Origin: Aquarana catesbeiana
Lineage: Eukaryota > Chordata > Amphibia > Anura > Ranidae
Direction: 5' to 3'
Assembly: GCF_042186555.1 (NCBI RefSeq)
Contig: NC_133325.1
Coordinates: forward strand, 757,995,128-758,059,127
DNA length: 64,000 nucleotides
Of the stretch, positions 1 through 10,764 are shown one piece after another. The notes under the pieces were generated by a model that saw only the letters and a list, made by a program, of their open reading frames with translations, did no database searches and was not told where the DNA came from. The translations under genes were made by a program, and so were the position numbers. The number at the start of each line of letters is the position of its first letter. The stretch's first letter is position 1.

Positions 1-42
1 CCAATAGAAACAATCTTGTAATATTCTCTTTTCTCTTGTTAG

Positions 43-480
43 GTCTAACGATGGAACCATCCTAGTTATTGCCTCCACGGATGGATATTGCTCATTTGTC
101 ACTTTTGAGGAAGGTGAGATTGGTGTGCCACTTAAGGAGAAGCCTGCTTTAATAATAAGGACTCCTTCCACAGCGGAGAAGAAGATTAGGAGGTCTCAAG
201 GTAGAAGGGTTTCCTCTCCGATTCTCCGAGCAGGGGAGCTGACCCCTTCTGCAAAGCTATTCGAGCAATCCAGTCCATGCACTCCGATCCACAGCAAGAT
301 GAAAGCAGCTGCCACAAGTCAGCCAACAACTCCGGTGGGCATAGCTAGTATTCCGGCCACGCCGACCTCTGAGGACAAAAAGAGTGGACAAAACAGGAAA
401 GCTGCACAGCCCAGGAGGATTACACTCAACACTCTGGAGGCTTGGAGCAAGTCCAGCAAACCTAGCACACCCAGCCCACG
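43..480 (+). CDS. CHAF1B: CHAF1B internal coding exon (end of WD40 domain and first ASF1-binding motif)
   Basis: Encodes part of CAF-1 p60, the WD40 subunit of the nuclear chaperone that deposits H3-H4 behind replication forks and at repair sites. The exon follows a pyrimidine-rich tract and AG at 41-42 and ends at a GTTAGT donor at 481. Its first base completes a split codon and the last two bases (CG) begin the next. The 5' part reads SNDGTILVIASTDGYCSFVTF, the end of the last WD40 blade, followed by a conserved VPLKEKP segment. A Ser/Thr/Pro/Lys-rich linker follows. The motif RRITLNTLEAW at 413-445 matches the B-domain-like ASF1-binding motif (human RRVTLNTL). The upstream exons lie outside the window. 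Identity rests on recognised similarity to human CHAF1B and on the neighbouring CLDN14. Confidence 0.95.
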
Positions 481-1037
481 GTTAGTTCATGCTGTCTTTT
501 AGTTCAGTGGACCTTTTCAGTTTTGAAGCTTAATGACTTCTAAGGTGTGGTAGTTATGAATGGCAGTTCTTTTTATTTTATTTTCTTGTCCTTGGCTCTG
601 ACTCCTTTCCCATTTCTTAATTTTTTTTTAGTGATATCCTGTGATTCAGTTGCTAGTGTCTTTCTTCTGTGAAGTTTTATTTACAAAAATGAGTGTATTT
701 AAAGCAACAAATATTTTCCTTTTAGTTTTGGAAAGAGTAGTGAACGAGTAAATCATCTAGAAATGGTACAGCACTATCTCTCAAAGTGTAAAATCTAACC
801 AAATCAATAAATGTAAACAAATAAGATTACATATCATATGGTGCTACCAATTGATGATCCCATAAGCTTAGTTCATCATATGTGGAAAGTGCAAAATAAA
901 GAATTAAAAAATATCAATATAATATATATTCAATAGTTTTTTCATAAAGTGCTTGAAAGAGAAGGTATATCTCATACCAGAAAAAATATATGTAAAGTGC
1001 ATACAGATAAAGCACATATAAAAATAATCCACTGGTG

Positions 1038-1098
1038 GTGTTTGTCCCATACACCATATAATGTCTTGAAGATATTATGTGGTGTATGGGACAAACAC
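1038..1098. repeat. Near-perfect hairpin inside the large inverted-repeat element
   Basis: GTGTTTGTCCCATACACC at 1038 is matched by its reverse complement ending at 1098. This gives a stem of about 25 bp with few mismatches around a short TTGA-containing loop. Confidence 0.85.
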
Positions 1099-1148
1099 AA
1101 CCACTCTATTTTTTCGATTTATAGTACACTGACAACTATATGGACTTT

Positions 1149-1151
<3 letters not shown>

Positions 1152-1211
<60 letters not shown>
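1152..1211. repeat. (TA)n microsatellite
   Basis: About 30 TA units. It sits where the outer left end of the Tc1 element should be, so it probably expanded from the TA target site or the end of the terminal repeat. Confidence 0.95.
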
Positions 1212-1212
<1 letters not shown>

Positions 1213-1213
<1 letters not shown>

Positions 1214-2772
1214 TCTCTTTTAATATTTTATTATCTTTTCATGTGACAACACTGAAGAAATTACACTTTACATTGTAGCAAAGTAGTGAGTGTACAGCTT
1301 GTATAACAGCGTAAATTTGCTGTCCCCTGAAAATAAGTCAACACACAGCCATTAATGTCTAAACCGCTGGCAACAAAAGTGAGTACACCCCTAAGTGAAA
1401 ATGTCCAAATTGTGCCGAAAGTGTCAATATTTTGTGTGGCCACCATTATTTTCCAGCACTGCCTTAACCCTCTTGGGTATGGAGTTCACCAGAGCTTCAC
1501 AGGTTGCCACTGGAATCCTCTTCCATGATGACATCACAGAGCTGATGGATGTTAGAGACCTTGCGCTCCTCCACCTTCCATTTAAGGATGCCCCACAGAT
1601 GCTCAATATGGTTTAGGTCTGGAGACGTGCTTGGCCAGTCCATATCCTTTACCCCCAGCTTCATTAGCAAGGCAGTGGTCATCTTGGAGGTGTGTTTGGG
1701 GTCGTTATGTTGGAATACTGCCCTGCGGCCCAGTCTCCAAAGGGGGGATCACGGTCTGCTTCATTATGTCACCGTACATGTTGGCATTCATGGTTCCCTC
1801 AATGAACTGTAGTTCCCCAGTTTCGGCAGCACTCATACAGCCCCAGACCATGACACTCCCACCACCATGCTTGACTGTAGGCAAGACACGCTTGTCTTTG
1901 TACTCCTCACCTGGTTGCCACCACCCACGATTGACACCATCTGAACCAAATAAGTTTATCTTGGTCTCATCAGACCACAGGACATGGTTCCAGTAATCCA
2001 TGTCCTTAGTCTGCTTGTCTTCAGCAAACTGTTTGGCTTTCTTGTGCATCATCTTTAGAAGAGCCTTCCTTCTGGGACGACAGCCTTGCAGACCAATTTG
2101 ATGCAGTGTGCTGCGTATGGTCTGAGCACTGACAGGCTGACCACCCACCCCTTCAACCTCAGCAGCAATGCTGGCAGAACTCATATGTCTATTTCCCAAA
2201 GAAAACCTCTGGATATGATGCGGAGCACGTGCACTCTGGTCGACCATGGCAAGGCCTGTTCTGAGTGGACCCTGGTTGGTAAACCGCTGTATGGTCTTGG
2301 CCACCGTACTGCAGCTCAGTTTCAGGGTGTTGGCAATCTTCTTATAGCCTAGGTCATCTTTATGTAGAGCAACAATTCTTTTTTTCAGATCCTCAGAGAG
2401 TTCTTTGCCATGAGGTGCCATGTTGAACTTCCAGTGACCAGTATGAGATGGTGAGAGTGATGACACCAAATTTAACACACCTGAGACCTTGTAACACTAA
2501 CGAGTCACATGACACCGGGGATGGCAAATGGCTAATTGGGCCCAATTTGGACATTTTCACTTAGGGGTGTACTCACTTCTGTTGCCAGCGGTTTAGACAT
2601 TAATGGCTGTGTGTTGAGTTATTTTGAGAGGACAGCAAATTTACACTGTTATACAAGCTGTACACTCACTACTTTACATTGTAGCAAAGTGTCATTTCTT
2701 CAGTGTTGTCACATAAAAAGATATAATAAAATATTTTCAAAAATGTGAGGGGTGTACCCACTTTTGTGAGAT
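1213..2772 (-). mobile_element. Tc1-like DNA transposon, left terminus eroded
   Basis: Inverted terminal repeats of about 200 bp flank a transposase pseudogene. Left-arm blocks such as GTGAGTACACCCCTAAGTG and TTACACTTTACATTGTAGC recur in reverse complement near 2560-2700. The right terminus has GGGTGTACCCACTTTTGTG at about 2750-2768. The equivalent 28 or so bases on the left are gone and the TA microsatellite occupies that place. Confidence 0.9.
1424..2421 (-). pseudogene. Tc1-like transposase, frameshifted
   Basis: The start is MAPHGKELSEDLKKRIVALH (ATG at 2421). It leads into a helix-turn-helix DNA-binding region (GYKKIANTLKLSCSTVAKTI). The first catalytic Asp is in VLWSDETKINLFG. A one-base shift near 1720 moves the second Asp (FQHNDPKHTSK) into another frame. 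The Glu-containing motif SPDLNHIEHLW lies at 1590-1640, and a further shift precedes the C-terminal GGHTKY. The three DDE residues are still recognisable, but no single frame is intact, so it is a dead transposase. Confidence 0.92.
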
Positions 2773-3098
2773 ATTATAAATATACAAAATATATATAGTT
2801 TATTTATATTTGGACTTTATCTGTATGCAATTGATATATTTATTTTTTCTGGTATGAGATATACCTTCTCTTTCAAGCACTTTTATATCAATCTGTTGCT
2901 TGATTTTTTTTATTTTGCACTTTCCACTTGTGTAATGTAAACACATATGATGAACTAAGCTTATGGATCATCAGTTGGTGCCACCATATGATATGTAATA
3001 TTTGTTTATATTTATTGGTTAGATAAACCAATATTTGGTTTATTTGGTTGGATTTTGCACTTTAAGAGATAGCGGTGTACCATTTCCAGATGATTTAG

Positions 3099-3515
3099 GT
3101 TCGCATCATTTTGGATGGATGAAAGTTTTAGGTACTAGCTGCTCTGTCGCAGATAATTGCTGGTTTCACACTCATCCACTTGGAGTGGTGTAGGTTATTG
3201 TAACTATTGTGTTTGAGGTGTAAGGCAGTGCAGGGAGTACCCTAGTTTGTTTTAGTGAATGAGTAACTGTCTGTGTTCCTTTTGGGAAGATTTCCCTTCA
3301 CTTTCTGTCCTGAAGACGCAACAGGAAGTGAGAGGAAATTACAGTTGTCAGCTGAACAGGTATTTCCACTGAACAATTTCTCCTCCCATCCCAAGCCAGT
3401 GACAACTGCAACATTTTGCGTTTCCTAGCACTTTGTCATATGACAGTGGTAATCAGGACAAATGGGATGGATTTACCCGGCAGGGACACAGAGTAAAAAC
3501 TTGAAGGGTTAAGCC
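3099..3515. other. Intronic stretch with no recognised feature
   Basis: No open frame, repeat or RNA motif recognised. Base composition is mixed. Confidence 0.5.
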
Positions 3516-3684
3516 CTACCGATCAACTTCCGTAAACCAGCCTGTTGGATTTTCCCCGCTTGATCAGCGCCACCGGCTATAGCCTGCAGCCCTGATGACT
3601 TTATTCTGATGGTGAGGAAGTCCCCCCGCTGTCAGAACTTCAATAGCTCAGTGGGGAGAATTCCCATATCCACATTGAGTGTTT
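3516..3684. repeat. Left half of a MITE interrupted by the L1
   Basis: Resembles the reverse complement of the MITE at 54853-55185 (shared ACCAGCCTGTTGGA and TTGATCAGC blocks). The remainder (GATGGGGGAATTGAG, then CGTTCAACCTGCAGGTTGAA) resumes at 10695-10745, on the other side of the L1. The L1 therefore inserted into this MITE. Confidence 0.65.
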
Positions 3685-4004
3685 GTTTTTTTTATATAAT
3701 CTTTAGCGTATTTGATGATGCATCAAAAAGGAATAATAGTAAAAAAGAAAAGAAAATAGAACAAGGTCGTCATACATGGTCTAAGGAGTTCTCAAAATGA
3801 AACAGTGAGATATGTCAACATATTGCAACAGCAAGGATTCCTTCCCTGTCCAAGACATTCGGTCTACGTGGACCGACCTCTCACCTGTCAGAGAATAGGA
3901 GGATCCCAACTTTAACTATAAACGATAAGTAGTGATTACGTAACTCAAAGATTGTCTAGGGCATATAACCTCGTTAAGGTACCATCAACTGACGTAAAAA
4001 CAAA

Positions 4005-7000
4005 CTACCGCTCATAGGTCCATAACAGGAATGTATACAATATACAAAGTGATAGGTTCCCATCTGGTTCATCAGTTGATTGGGCAGCAAGGCTGTCGAC
4101 CGTAGAGTGTTGGTCTGCTTGGACAAGTTGCTTAAAGGCCGGGTCTGCCAGTGCCAGTAATGCAACATCAAGGCTAGACGAGACTGGAGCCGAGCCGTGT
4201 ACATGATCCCTCCAAGCTGCCCAAATAGATTCAAATCGTTCTTGGGTACCTTTACAGATAGTGAGCCATTCCTCCGTCTCCATGATCTCCCTCACCTTCC
4301 CCAACCAGTCCCGTTCGCTCGGGATGTGTGGGCTTTTCCAATGTATTGGAATAAGGCGTTTTGCAGCATTGAGTAGGTGAGGGTGAGCTCTACGTTTATA
4401 GCGAGAAACGGGGATGACTTGGATGTATAGCAGAAAATGTTTTGGTGAAGCAGCAATATCTATGCCAAGGCCTTCAGATATGTGCCGGCTAACAAAAGAC
4501 CAAAACGGTGTCAAAATTGGAGACTCCCACCATATATGTAGGAATGGTCCCTTCTGCCCACATTCCCTCCAACACAGGTCAGAGGCGGAGGGATAAATTT
4601 GAGCAATAGACAAAGGTACCCTATACCACCTTGGTAAGTTTGAAGTTATTCTCCTTTTTGTTTTGGAGTCTACTGAACTAGAGTGTGTCAGGCGGTACAG
4701 ATGATGTAACTGTTCATCTGTAAAATCACTCTGGAGGTCGTGCTCCCATTCTCTCACAAAAAAAAGGTTTTGGGCTAGGTTTAGCTGCATCTAGCATCTT
4801 ATAGAGAGTTGAGATCATGTGGGGCAGGGGGTCACTAGCCGCCTATAGGCTTTCAAATTCAGTGAGGGTGGTCCTGATCTGTGAGTTTCTATGTCTTTGT
4901 ATTGACGAAAGCAGCCAAGTGACGATGCCTCCAGAAATCAAAGGGGAAGCTGCCCTATCTTTCCCTGAGGGTGGTGAGCGGAGCCAATGTGTGATCCTCT
5001 ACAAAACTAATAACCCTGTCGCGCGCCCGGGTTCCAAAGTAGCACAGTCGCTCCCCAGGGGGAAACCAAGGGTAACCGCCTCCCGGCGCCAACAGAAACA
5101 TCAGAGGCGCCAGGGAAAAATGCCCATTCAATCCATCCCACACCTTCAGAGCATGAGAGGTCAGAGATCAATCCGAGAAACCCCTGTCCTCCCGAGGAAC
5201 CCCCATGGCGCATATGGCAGTTCTCTACCCGCTATGGTCTTTTCCAGGGGAACCCATAGCTTGGAGAAATTGAACCTGCAGTTAAGAATCCATTGCAATG
5301 CAACCACCTGATAATATTGTAACACATTAGGTACTCCCAGTCCCCTGGCCCGTTTGGATCTCTGGAGCAAAGTCATGGCAAGTTGTGATCTCTTACCCCC
5401 CCACACAAACCCAATGAAAAGGCTGCGTAGTTCTGCAAAGAAGCGCCGGGGTAGGGGCACAGGTATCATCATCAGCAGGAGAAATAGTATCTTGATAATA
5501 TTTGTGCGGCCGACCCACGTGCAGGTAGCCCTATCTACTGCAAATCAAGGCGAATCTTCCTGAGTAGAGGTACATAATTATGTGCATACAGGGAACCTAG
5601 ACAATCGGTGAGTTTGATACCTAGGTATCATGGTGGGTGATGCCCATAAGAAAGGAAAAGATCCCTTCAAGGAGGAAGCCAGAGCCAAAGGGAATGGTGA
5701 CCGGCAGAATCTCAGACTTGGCGTAATTGTTCTGAAAATTGGACACTTGGCTATATGGGGACAGCTCCTCCACCAGGTTAGGTGACGAGACAAGGGGATC
5801 TATGACATGGAAGAGGATGTCATCTGCAAACGCAGAGAGATTGTGCTCCACAGACCCCACATGAACTCCCCTAATGCTCGGGTTAGATCTGATTCTTTGG
5901 AGCAGCGGTTCCAAGACCAGTGCGAACAGAAGGGAAGAGAGTGCAAGAGAGAGCACCCCTGTCTCGTAATGAAGCCAGTCTGATCAGCATGAATTATGTC
6001 GGGGAGAAGGTGTTTAAGACAATCGGTGAATATTTTAGCAAATAACTTGAGGTCCGGGTTCAATAAGGAGATAGGGGAAATGCCCGTCAGTGGCAAGGTA
6101 GTTGAAAAACACACACATCAGGGCCTGAAGCCGATCAAAGAATTTTACATAGTAAGCCTTTGTAAAGCTATCCGGCCCTGGGCTTTTCCCTTTAGGGAGA
6201 GACCTCGCGGCGGTCAGCAATTCCATCATAGAAATGGGGAGTTCCAGTCCTGCTTGCTGTTCAGTGGATAAATTAAAGAGCTAAAGCGGTCTCAATATGG
6301 GACCGCTTTAGCAAAACCTCTGTGGGGGAGGAGGCGGAATCCAGGCTGTACCAGGCAGCGTAATAATTGCAAAACAGTGAAGCAATTTTTTTAAGTTTGC
6401 TGTACAGCCACAACCGACAGAGTGCAGCTTATGGACATTAATAGTCGGAGCGCCCTCGTCAGTAACCTCCCGCATTTATTTCCATATTCGTAGTACTTAT
6501 GAGCCACATAGCGTAACCGTGGGGTAATTTTGCAATCCAACAGTTTAAAAAAAAAGCGCACTTAATTCCGTCAAACGGTGTAACGCTTCTGAGTCTGTTT
6601 ATGGCACCACTCTGCCTGTTGGAAAGCCCAGAGGACTCCCTGGAAGTTCGTCTGCCTCCTTTTTCAGTTTGGTTCTCCAAAAGATAAGGGCCCCTCGTAC
6701 TACAGCTTTGTAGCCTTCCCATAGAATACCCTCACTGACTTCTCCATTCGCGTTTTCTGCAAAAAAATGAGTCTTCTGTACCCCCAAGACCATCCGTAGG
6801 TCATTCAAAAGGTTCTCATTTAGACACTCTGGTCGCCTCACGAGGCAGCGAGAGCGAAAGGGTCACTGGGGGGTGGTCACAGATGGTAATCTGGTCAATA
6901 GTAGAGTCTACTAATAGGTCAAGGGTGCCTTGGTCAACCAGCAGGAGATCTATTCTAGTGTATACCCCGTGTACGCTAGAATAGTAGCTATAGTCCTGCA

Positions 7001-7540
7001 ATGCCCTCCAGCAGTCAGCCAATGTGTGGCTCTGAAGGGAGTGCATCTCGACTTGAGGCTGTATCTAAAGAAGGGTCAAGACTAACGTTGAAATCCCCAC
7101 CCAGGATAAGTCTACCCTCGCAGAAGTCTGCCAATGTGTCTAAGACCGAGTCTATAAATGAGAGCTGTTGGAAATTTGGGGCATACAGTGTGGCGAATGT
7201 GTAATTCTGGCCCATGATAGCACCTTTCAGAAATACGAAGTGTCCCTATGAGTCAGCATAGTTGGTTGGAACGGACAATCCTTGTGAATGACAATGGCCG
7301 AACCTCGGGATTTCGGTTTCGGAGAGTTACTCAAGTACCAGTGTGGATAAAAGTGGGTGGGTAGCCTAGGGGTCGAGGATTCTGTAAAATGGGTCTTCTG
7401 CAGAAATAGCACCTGCGCCCTGAGGCGCCTCAGTTACAACCACAACCTGTTACCTATGTTAGGGGAGCGTAGACCACGAACATTATATGACACTACCATA
7501 CGGTACGCTATTATTGTATCCATCGAGCGGGTGCTCGAGC
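4005..7540 (-). pseudogene. L1-type ORF2 (endonuclease - reverse transcriptase - C-terminal domain), broken
   Basis: It starts near 7540. The APE-type endonuclease shows SYNVRGLRSPN, LFLQKTHF (about 7400) and LILGGDFNVSLDPSLD (about 7085). Reverse transcriptase blocks are LPKGKSPGPDSFTKAYY (about 6190) and FADDILF (about 5830; the catalytic YADD/FADD box). The C-terminal part, 4005-4790, has the CWRECGQKGPFLHIWWESP segment typical of this clade and stays open for 261 codons, the best-preserved piece. At least half a dozen frameshifts and stops separate the blocks. Confidence 0.9.
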
Positions 7541-8550
7541 AGGTCATCCAGAGGAAACTGACATAGTGTCTCGCATGCTACAACGGGGTGGTGATATCAA
7601 GAGAGCATATAATAGCTGTAGTCCTACAAACAATGAAGAAGGCAGGGGAGTTCCAGTAGACTGTGCTTCGAGACGGTACCCAGGCCAGAGGGTTCCTCAG
7701 TTACCCTCAGTGGGTACTTGTGGTGTAGCAGTCGTGAAAGGGCGTTTTACAACCCCGAGACCATTGTTTGGGCCATGCAGATAGCCAGGGCTGGGATGCG
7801 GTTGGCATCTGTACATGCAGGGAGTGCTGCCAGTCCAGGAAATCCACAGGCTCCAGGCCCAACTGAGAGAGGAAATATGGAAGGTCATCTTTGGTGCGCA
7901 GGGTGGAAGATTTTCTGTCCAGTCCCACTTGAACACTAAAGGGGAATCCCCACCGACAGGCAATGCCAGCTGTTCACAAGGCTTCTAGAAGAGGATTGAG
8001 TGCCCTGTGTTGCATTAGAGTGCGACGGGACAAGTCCTGGTAAAAGAACAAGCGAGCCCCATCAAAGTCAAAGAAGGGGCGTTTTCTCATACGCTGCATG
8101 ATTTGCTCCTTGACCGTATATGAAGCTTACAGATAATGTCGTGTGGATTCGCAACATCTTGTGAAGGGGGTCCGAGGGCCCTGTGTGCCAATCTCGACTG
8201 CGTGGGGAGAGGCCCAAGATTTCCCTCAATATACCTTGGAATGTAGGGACAATGTTCTTAGATGCTGTTGCTTCGGGTAACCCCTGGATCGGAATATTAG
8301 AGCGGCGACTGCGATTTTCGTTGTCATCCAGCTGGGATAAAAGAGTCTCTGGTCCTGAGCTAAACACTTGTCTCTAAGCTGGGTGAGAGCTGGGAGTGTA
8401 TCCTCCACCTTCTGTTCCAGAGTTTCCAGTCTGGAGCCCAAGTGAGTGGTGTCTGCCTGCAGCTGCTCAATGTCCTGTCTGAATGCTTTCTCCACCCTGC
8501 AGGCAATATGATTAAGATCATCCCTAGTGGGGACTGGGGAGGGACCAGAT

Positions 8551-9379
8551 TAGGGCTGCAACTAACGATTATTTTCATAATCGATTAGTTGGTCGATTAT
8601 TGTTTCGATTAATCGGTTAGTAACCTTAAAAAAAAGTGTGGTGTATAATTTAGTTAGTATGTAAAGTTTTTTAAAAAAAAACAATGTATTCTTAAATATC
8701 TCTATGCAGTGGTAAATATAAACAACCAACTATATGGTTAGGGAGCAAAATATTAAATCCACTCTGAGAATAACAGACAGAAGAGATATACTATATATAC
8801 ACTATTAGAAGAGAAATACAGTTTTTTGGCCAATTTGTTGTTGGGCAGATTAAAAAATACAAATTGCTGCAAAAACGAATTACATGCTTTTCTGCAGCTT
8901 CTCCATTGAAGTATATTGAACCAAAAAAGCACCGTTTTGCGTTAAAAAAAAAAAAAAAAAGTCCCTGACCCTTTCCAAATACGCAGCGGCTGAAAAAAAG
9001 TATAGTTGTGAACGTGTCCCATAGAAAACCATGTAAATGAACTGTAGTGTGTTTCTGCAAAAAGCACCAAAAAACACAAAGATGTAAACCAGGTCTAAAA
9101 TGTTTAGTAACATAATGGGGTTAAAAAAAACTAAAATGAGCCCTTTATAGTACAAAAAAAGCAAATGATCACTACTGTAAGGGGTTAATTTTTTTACTGT
9201 AGAACTGTGAAAGTAATATTTACAGTAGCGATTATTTGCTCTTTTTGTACTATAAAGGGCTAATTTTATTATTTTTAACCCCATTATGTTACTGGCCGAT
9301 TAATCGATTATGAAAATAGTAATCGATTAATTTCATAATCGATTAGTTGTCGATTAATCGATTAGTTGTTTCAGCCCTA
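8551..9379. mobile_element. hAT-type MITE, copy 1 (TAGGGCTGCAACTAACG family)
   Basis: Terminal inverted repeats TAGGGCTG...CAGCCCTA enclose 829 bp rich in ATCGATTA. An exact 8-bp target duplication GACCAGAT flanks it at 8543-8550 and 9380-9387, the hAT signature. It is non-coding. The homopurine run at 8945-8961 is a poly-A, not a gene end. Confidence 0.93.
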
Positions 9380-9434
9380 GACCAGATATGTTGTTTCAAG
9401 TCCCGGTCACCCAGCTACTCGGAGATGTCTGATC

Positions 9435-10298
9435 TAGGGCTGCAACTAACGATTATTTTCATAATCGATTAGTTGGCCGATTATTGTTTCGATTAATCGA
9501 TTAATCGATTAATCGGTTAATAACCTTAAAAAAAAAGTGTGGTGTATAATTTAGTTAATATGTAAAGTTTAAAAAAAAGGCAATTCATTCTTAAATATCT
9601 CTATGCAGTGGTAAATATAAACAACCAACTATATGGTTAGGGAGCAAAATATTGAATCCACTCTGAGAATAACAGACAGAAGAGATATACTGTATATTCA
9701 CTATTAGAGGAGATATACTGCATACACTATTAGAAGAGAAATACTGTTTTTTGGCCAATTTGTTGTTGGGCAGATTAAAAAATACAAATTGCTGCAAAAA
9801 CGCATTACATGCTTTTCTGCAGCTTCTCCATTGAAGTATATTGAACCTAAAAAGCACCATTTTGCATTAAGAAAAAAAAAAGTCCTTGACCCTTTCCAAA
9901 TACGCAGCGGCTGAAAAAAAGCATAGATGTGAACGTGTCCCATAGGAAACCATGTTAAATTAACTGTAGTGTGTTTCTGCAAAAAGCACCAAAAAACACA
10001 TAGATGTGAACCAGGTCTAAGACGTTTAGTAACATAATGGGGTTAAAAGAAACTAAAATGAGCCCTTTATAGTACAAAAAAAGCAAATAATCGCAACTGT
10101 AAGGGGTTCATTTTTTTTACTGTAGAACGGTGAAAGTAATATTTACAGTAGCGATTTGCTCTTTTTGTACTATAAAGGGCTCATTTTATTTTTTTAACCC
10201 CACTATTTTACTGGCCGATTAATCGATTATGAAAATAGTAATCGATTAATTTCATAATCGATTAGTTGTCGATTAATCGATTAGTTGTTTCAGCCCTA
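9435..10298. mobile_element. hAT-type MITE, copy 2 (same family)
   Basis: Same ends and internal sequence as copy 1, 864 bp, with its own exact 8-bp duplication GTCTGATC at 9427-9434 and 10299-10306. Only 39 bases of L1 sequence remain between the two flanking duplications. Different duplications show two independent insertions, not a tandem duplication. Confidence 0.93.
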
Positions 10299-10764
10299 GT
10301 CTGATCCCAGCTCCTGTGAGGCTGAGGAGCTGGGGGAGGCAGGGGGAGCCATGTCACCTTACAGCCGTGGAGATGTGATGGAAATAACATCAGGGCGTTG
10401 TGAGGTTTTGGCCACCGCTACAGTGTCCCACCTACATTCTGTGCTGGGCACCATCTTGAATTTTGTCCCATGCTTCAGCCTGCCGCTAAAAAAGTCATTT
10501 ATGGAGCCCTTACCGCACTTGTTGGTTCCCAGAGGCTGCGAGGAGGCTCCCCGGCGCTGTGACATCCTGGCAGGTACCTCTGTGAAGCATTATGTCCCCC
10601 GGGAATAGCCAATGTAGCTGCGTTCTGTGAGGAGCTCTGGAAATCTGCTTTGTCACTCGGCCATGTCCAAGCCACGCCCCCACATCGAGTGTTTTGATGG
10701 GGGAATTGAGTGTCTTTTTCGTTCAACCTGCAGGTTGAAAGAAAAAAACATTCTATGGTCTGCT

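Larger units (their letters stand above)
750..3098. mobile_element. Large inverted-repeat DNA element split by a Tc1 insertion
   Basis: The left arm (about 750-1020) is the reverse complement of the right arm (about 2795-3098). Shared blocks include AAATCATCTNGAAATGGTAC at the outer ends, AAGCTTAGTTCATCATATG, and the AAAGTGCTTGAAAGAGAAGG region followed by TATATCTCATACCAG. The arms diverge by small indels, and the right arm has an extra 20-30 bases in places. Between them lie a short hairpin, a TA microsatellite and a Tc1-like element. The arms extend well outside the Tc1 terminal repeats, so they belong to an older foldback-type element. No coding sequence of its own is visible and its superfamily is unknown. 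Confidence 0.8.
7697..10565 (-). pseudogene. L1-type ORF1, interrupted by two hAT MITEs
   Basis: The N-terminal piece MSQRRGASSQPLGTNKCGKG starts at 10565. It continues past a stop into MAPPASPSSSASQELG, up to the first MITE. After both MITEs the frame resumes with a coiled-coil-like run (QLQADTTHLGSRLETLEQKV, about 8460-8400). An RNA-recognition-like segment ENRSRRSNIPIQGLPE follows (about 8320). The C-terminal piece ends near 7700. ORF1 proteins of this clade are RNA-binding chaperones. This copy has stops and shifts even outside the MITEs. Confidence 0.82.
3685..10680 (-). mobile_element. L1/Tx1-like LINE, near full length, decayed
   Basis: The element reads on the - strand. Its 5' end begins GGGGGCGTGGC (plus-strand CCACGCCCCC, 10671-10680) and its 3' end is an A-rich tail (plus-strand T run at 3685-3693). 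It is bracketed by a probable target duplication, CACATTGAGTGTTT at 3671-3684 and CACATCGAGTGTTT at 10681-10694 (one mismatch). ORF1 and ORF2 remnants are in the expected order. Two hAT MITEs (8551-9379, 9435-10298) interrupt ORF1. Many stops and shifts make it inactive. Confidence 0.88.

Noticed and set aside
949..1278. 109-codon open frame running through the TA repeat
   Set aside because: Its Ile-Tyr run is the translated microsatellite; the rest lies in repeat arms.
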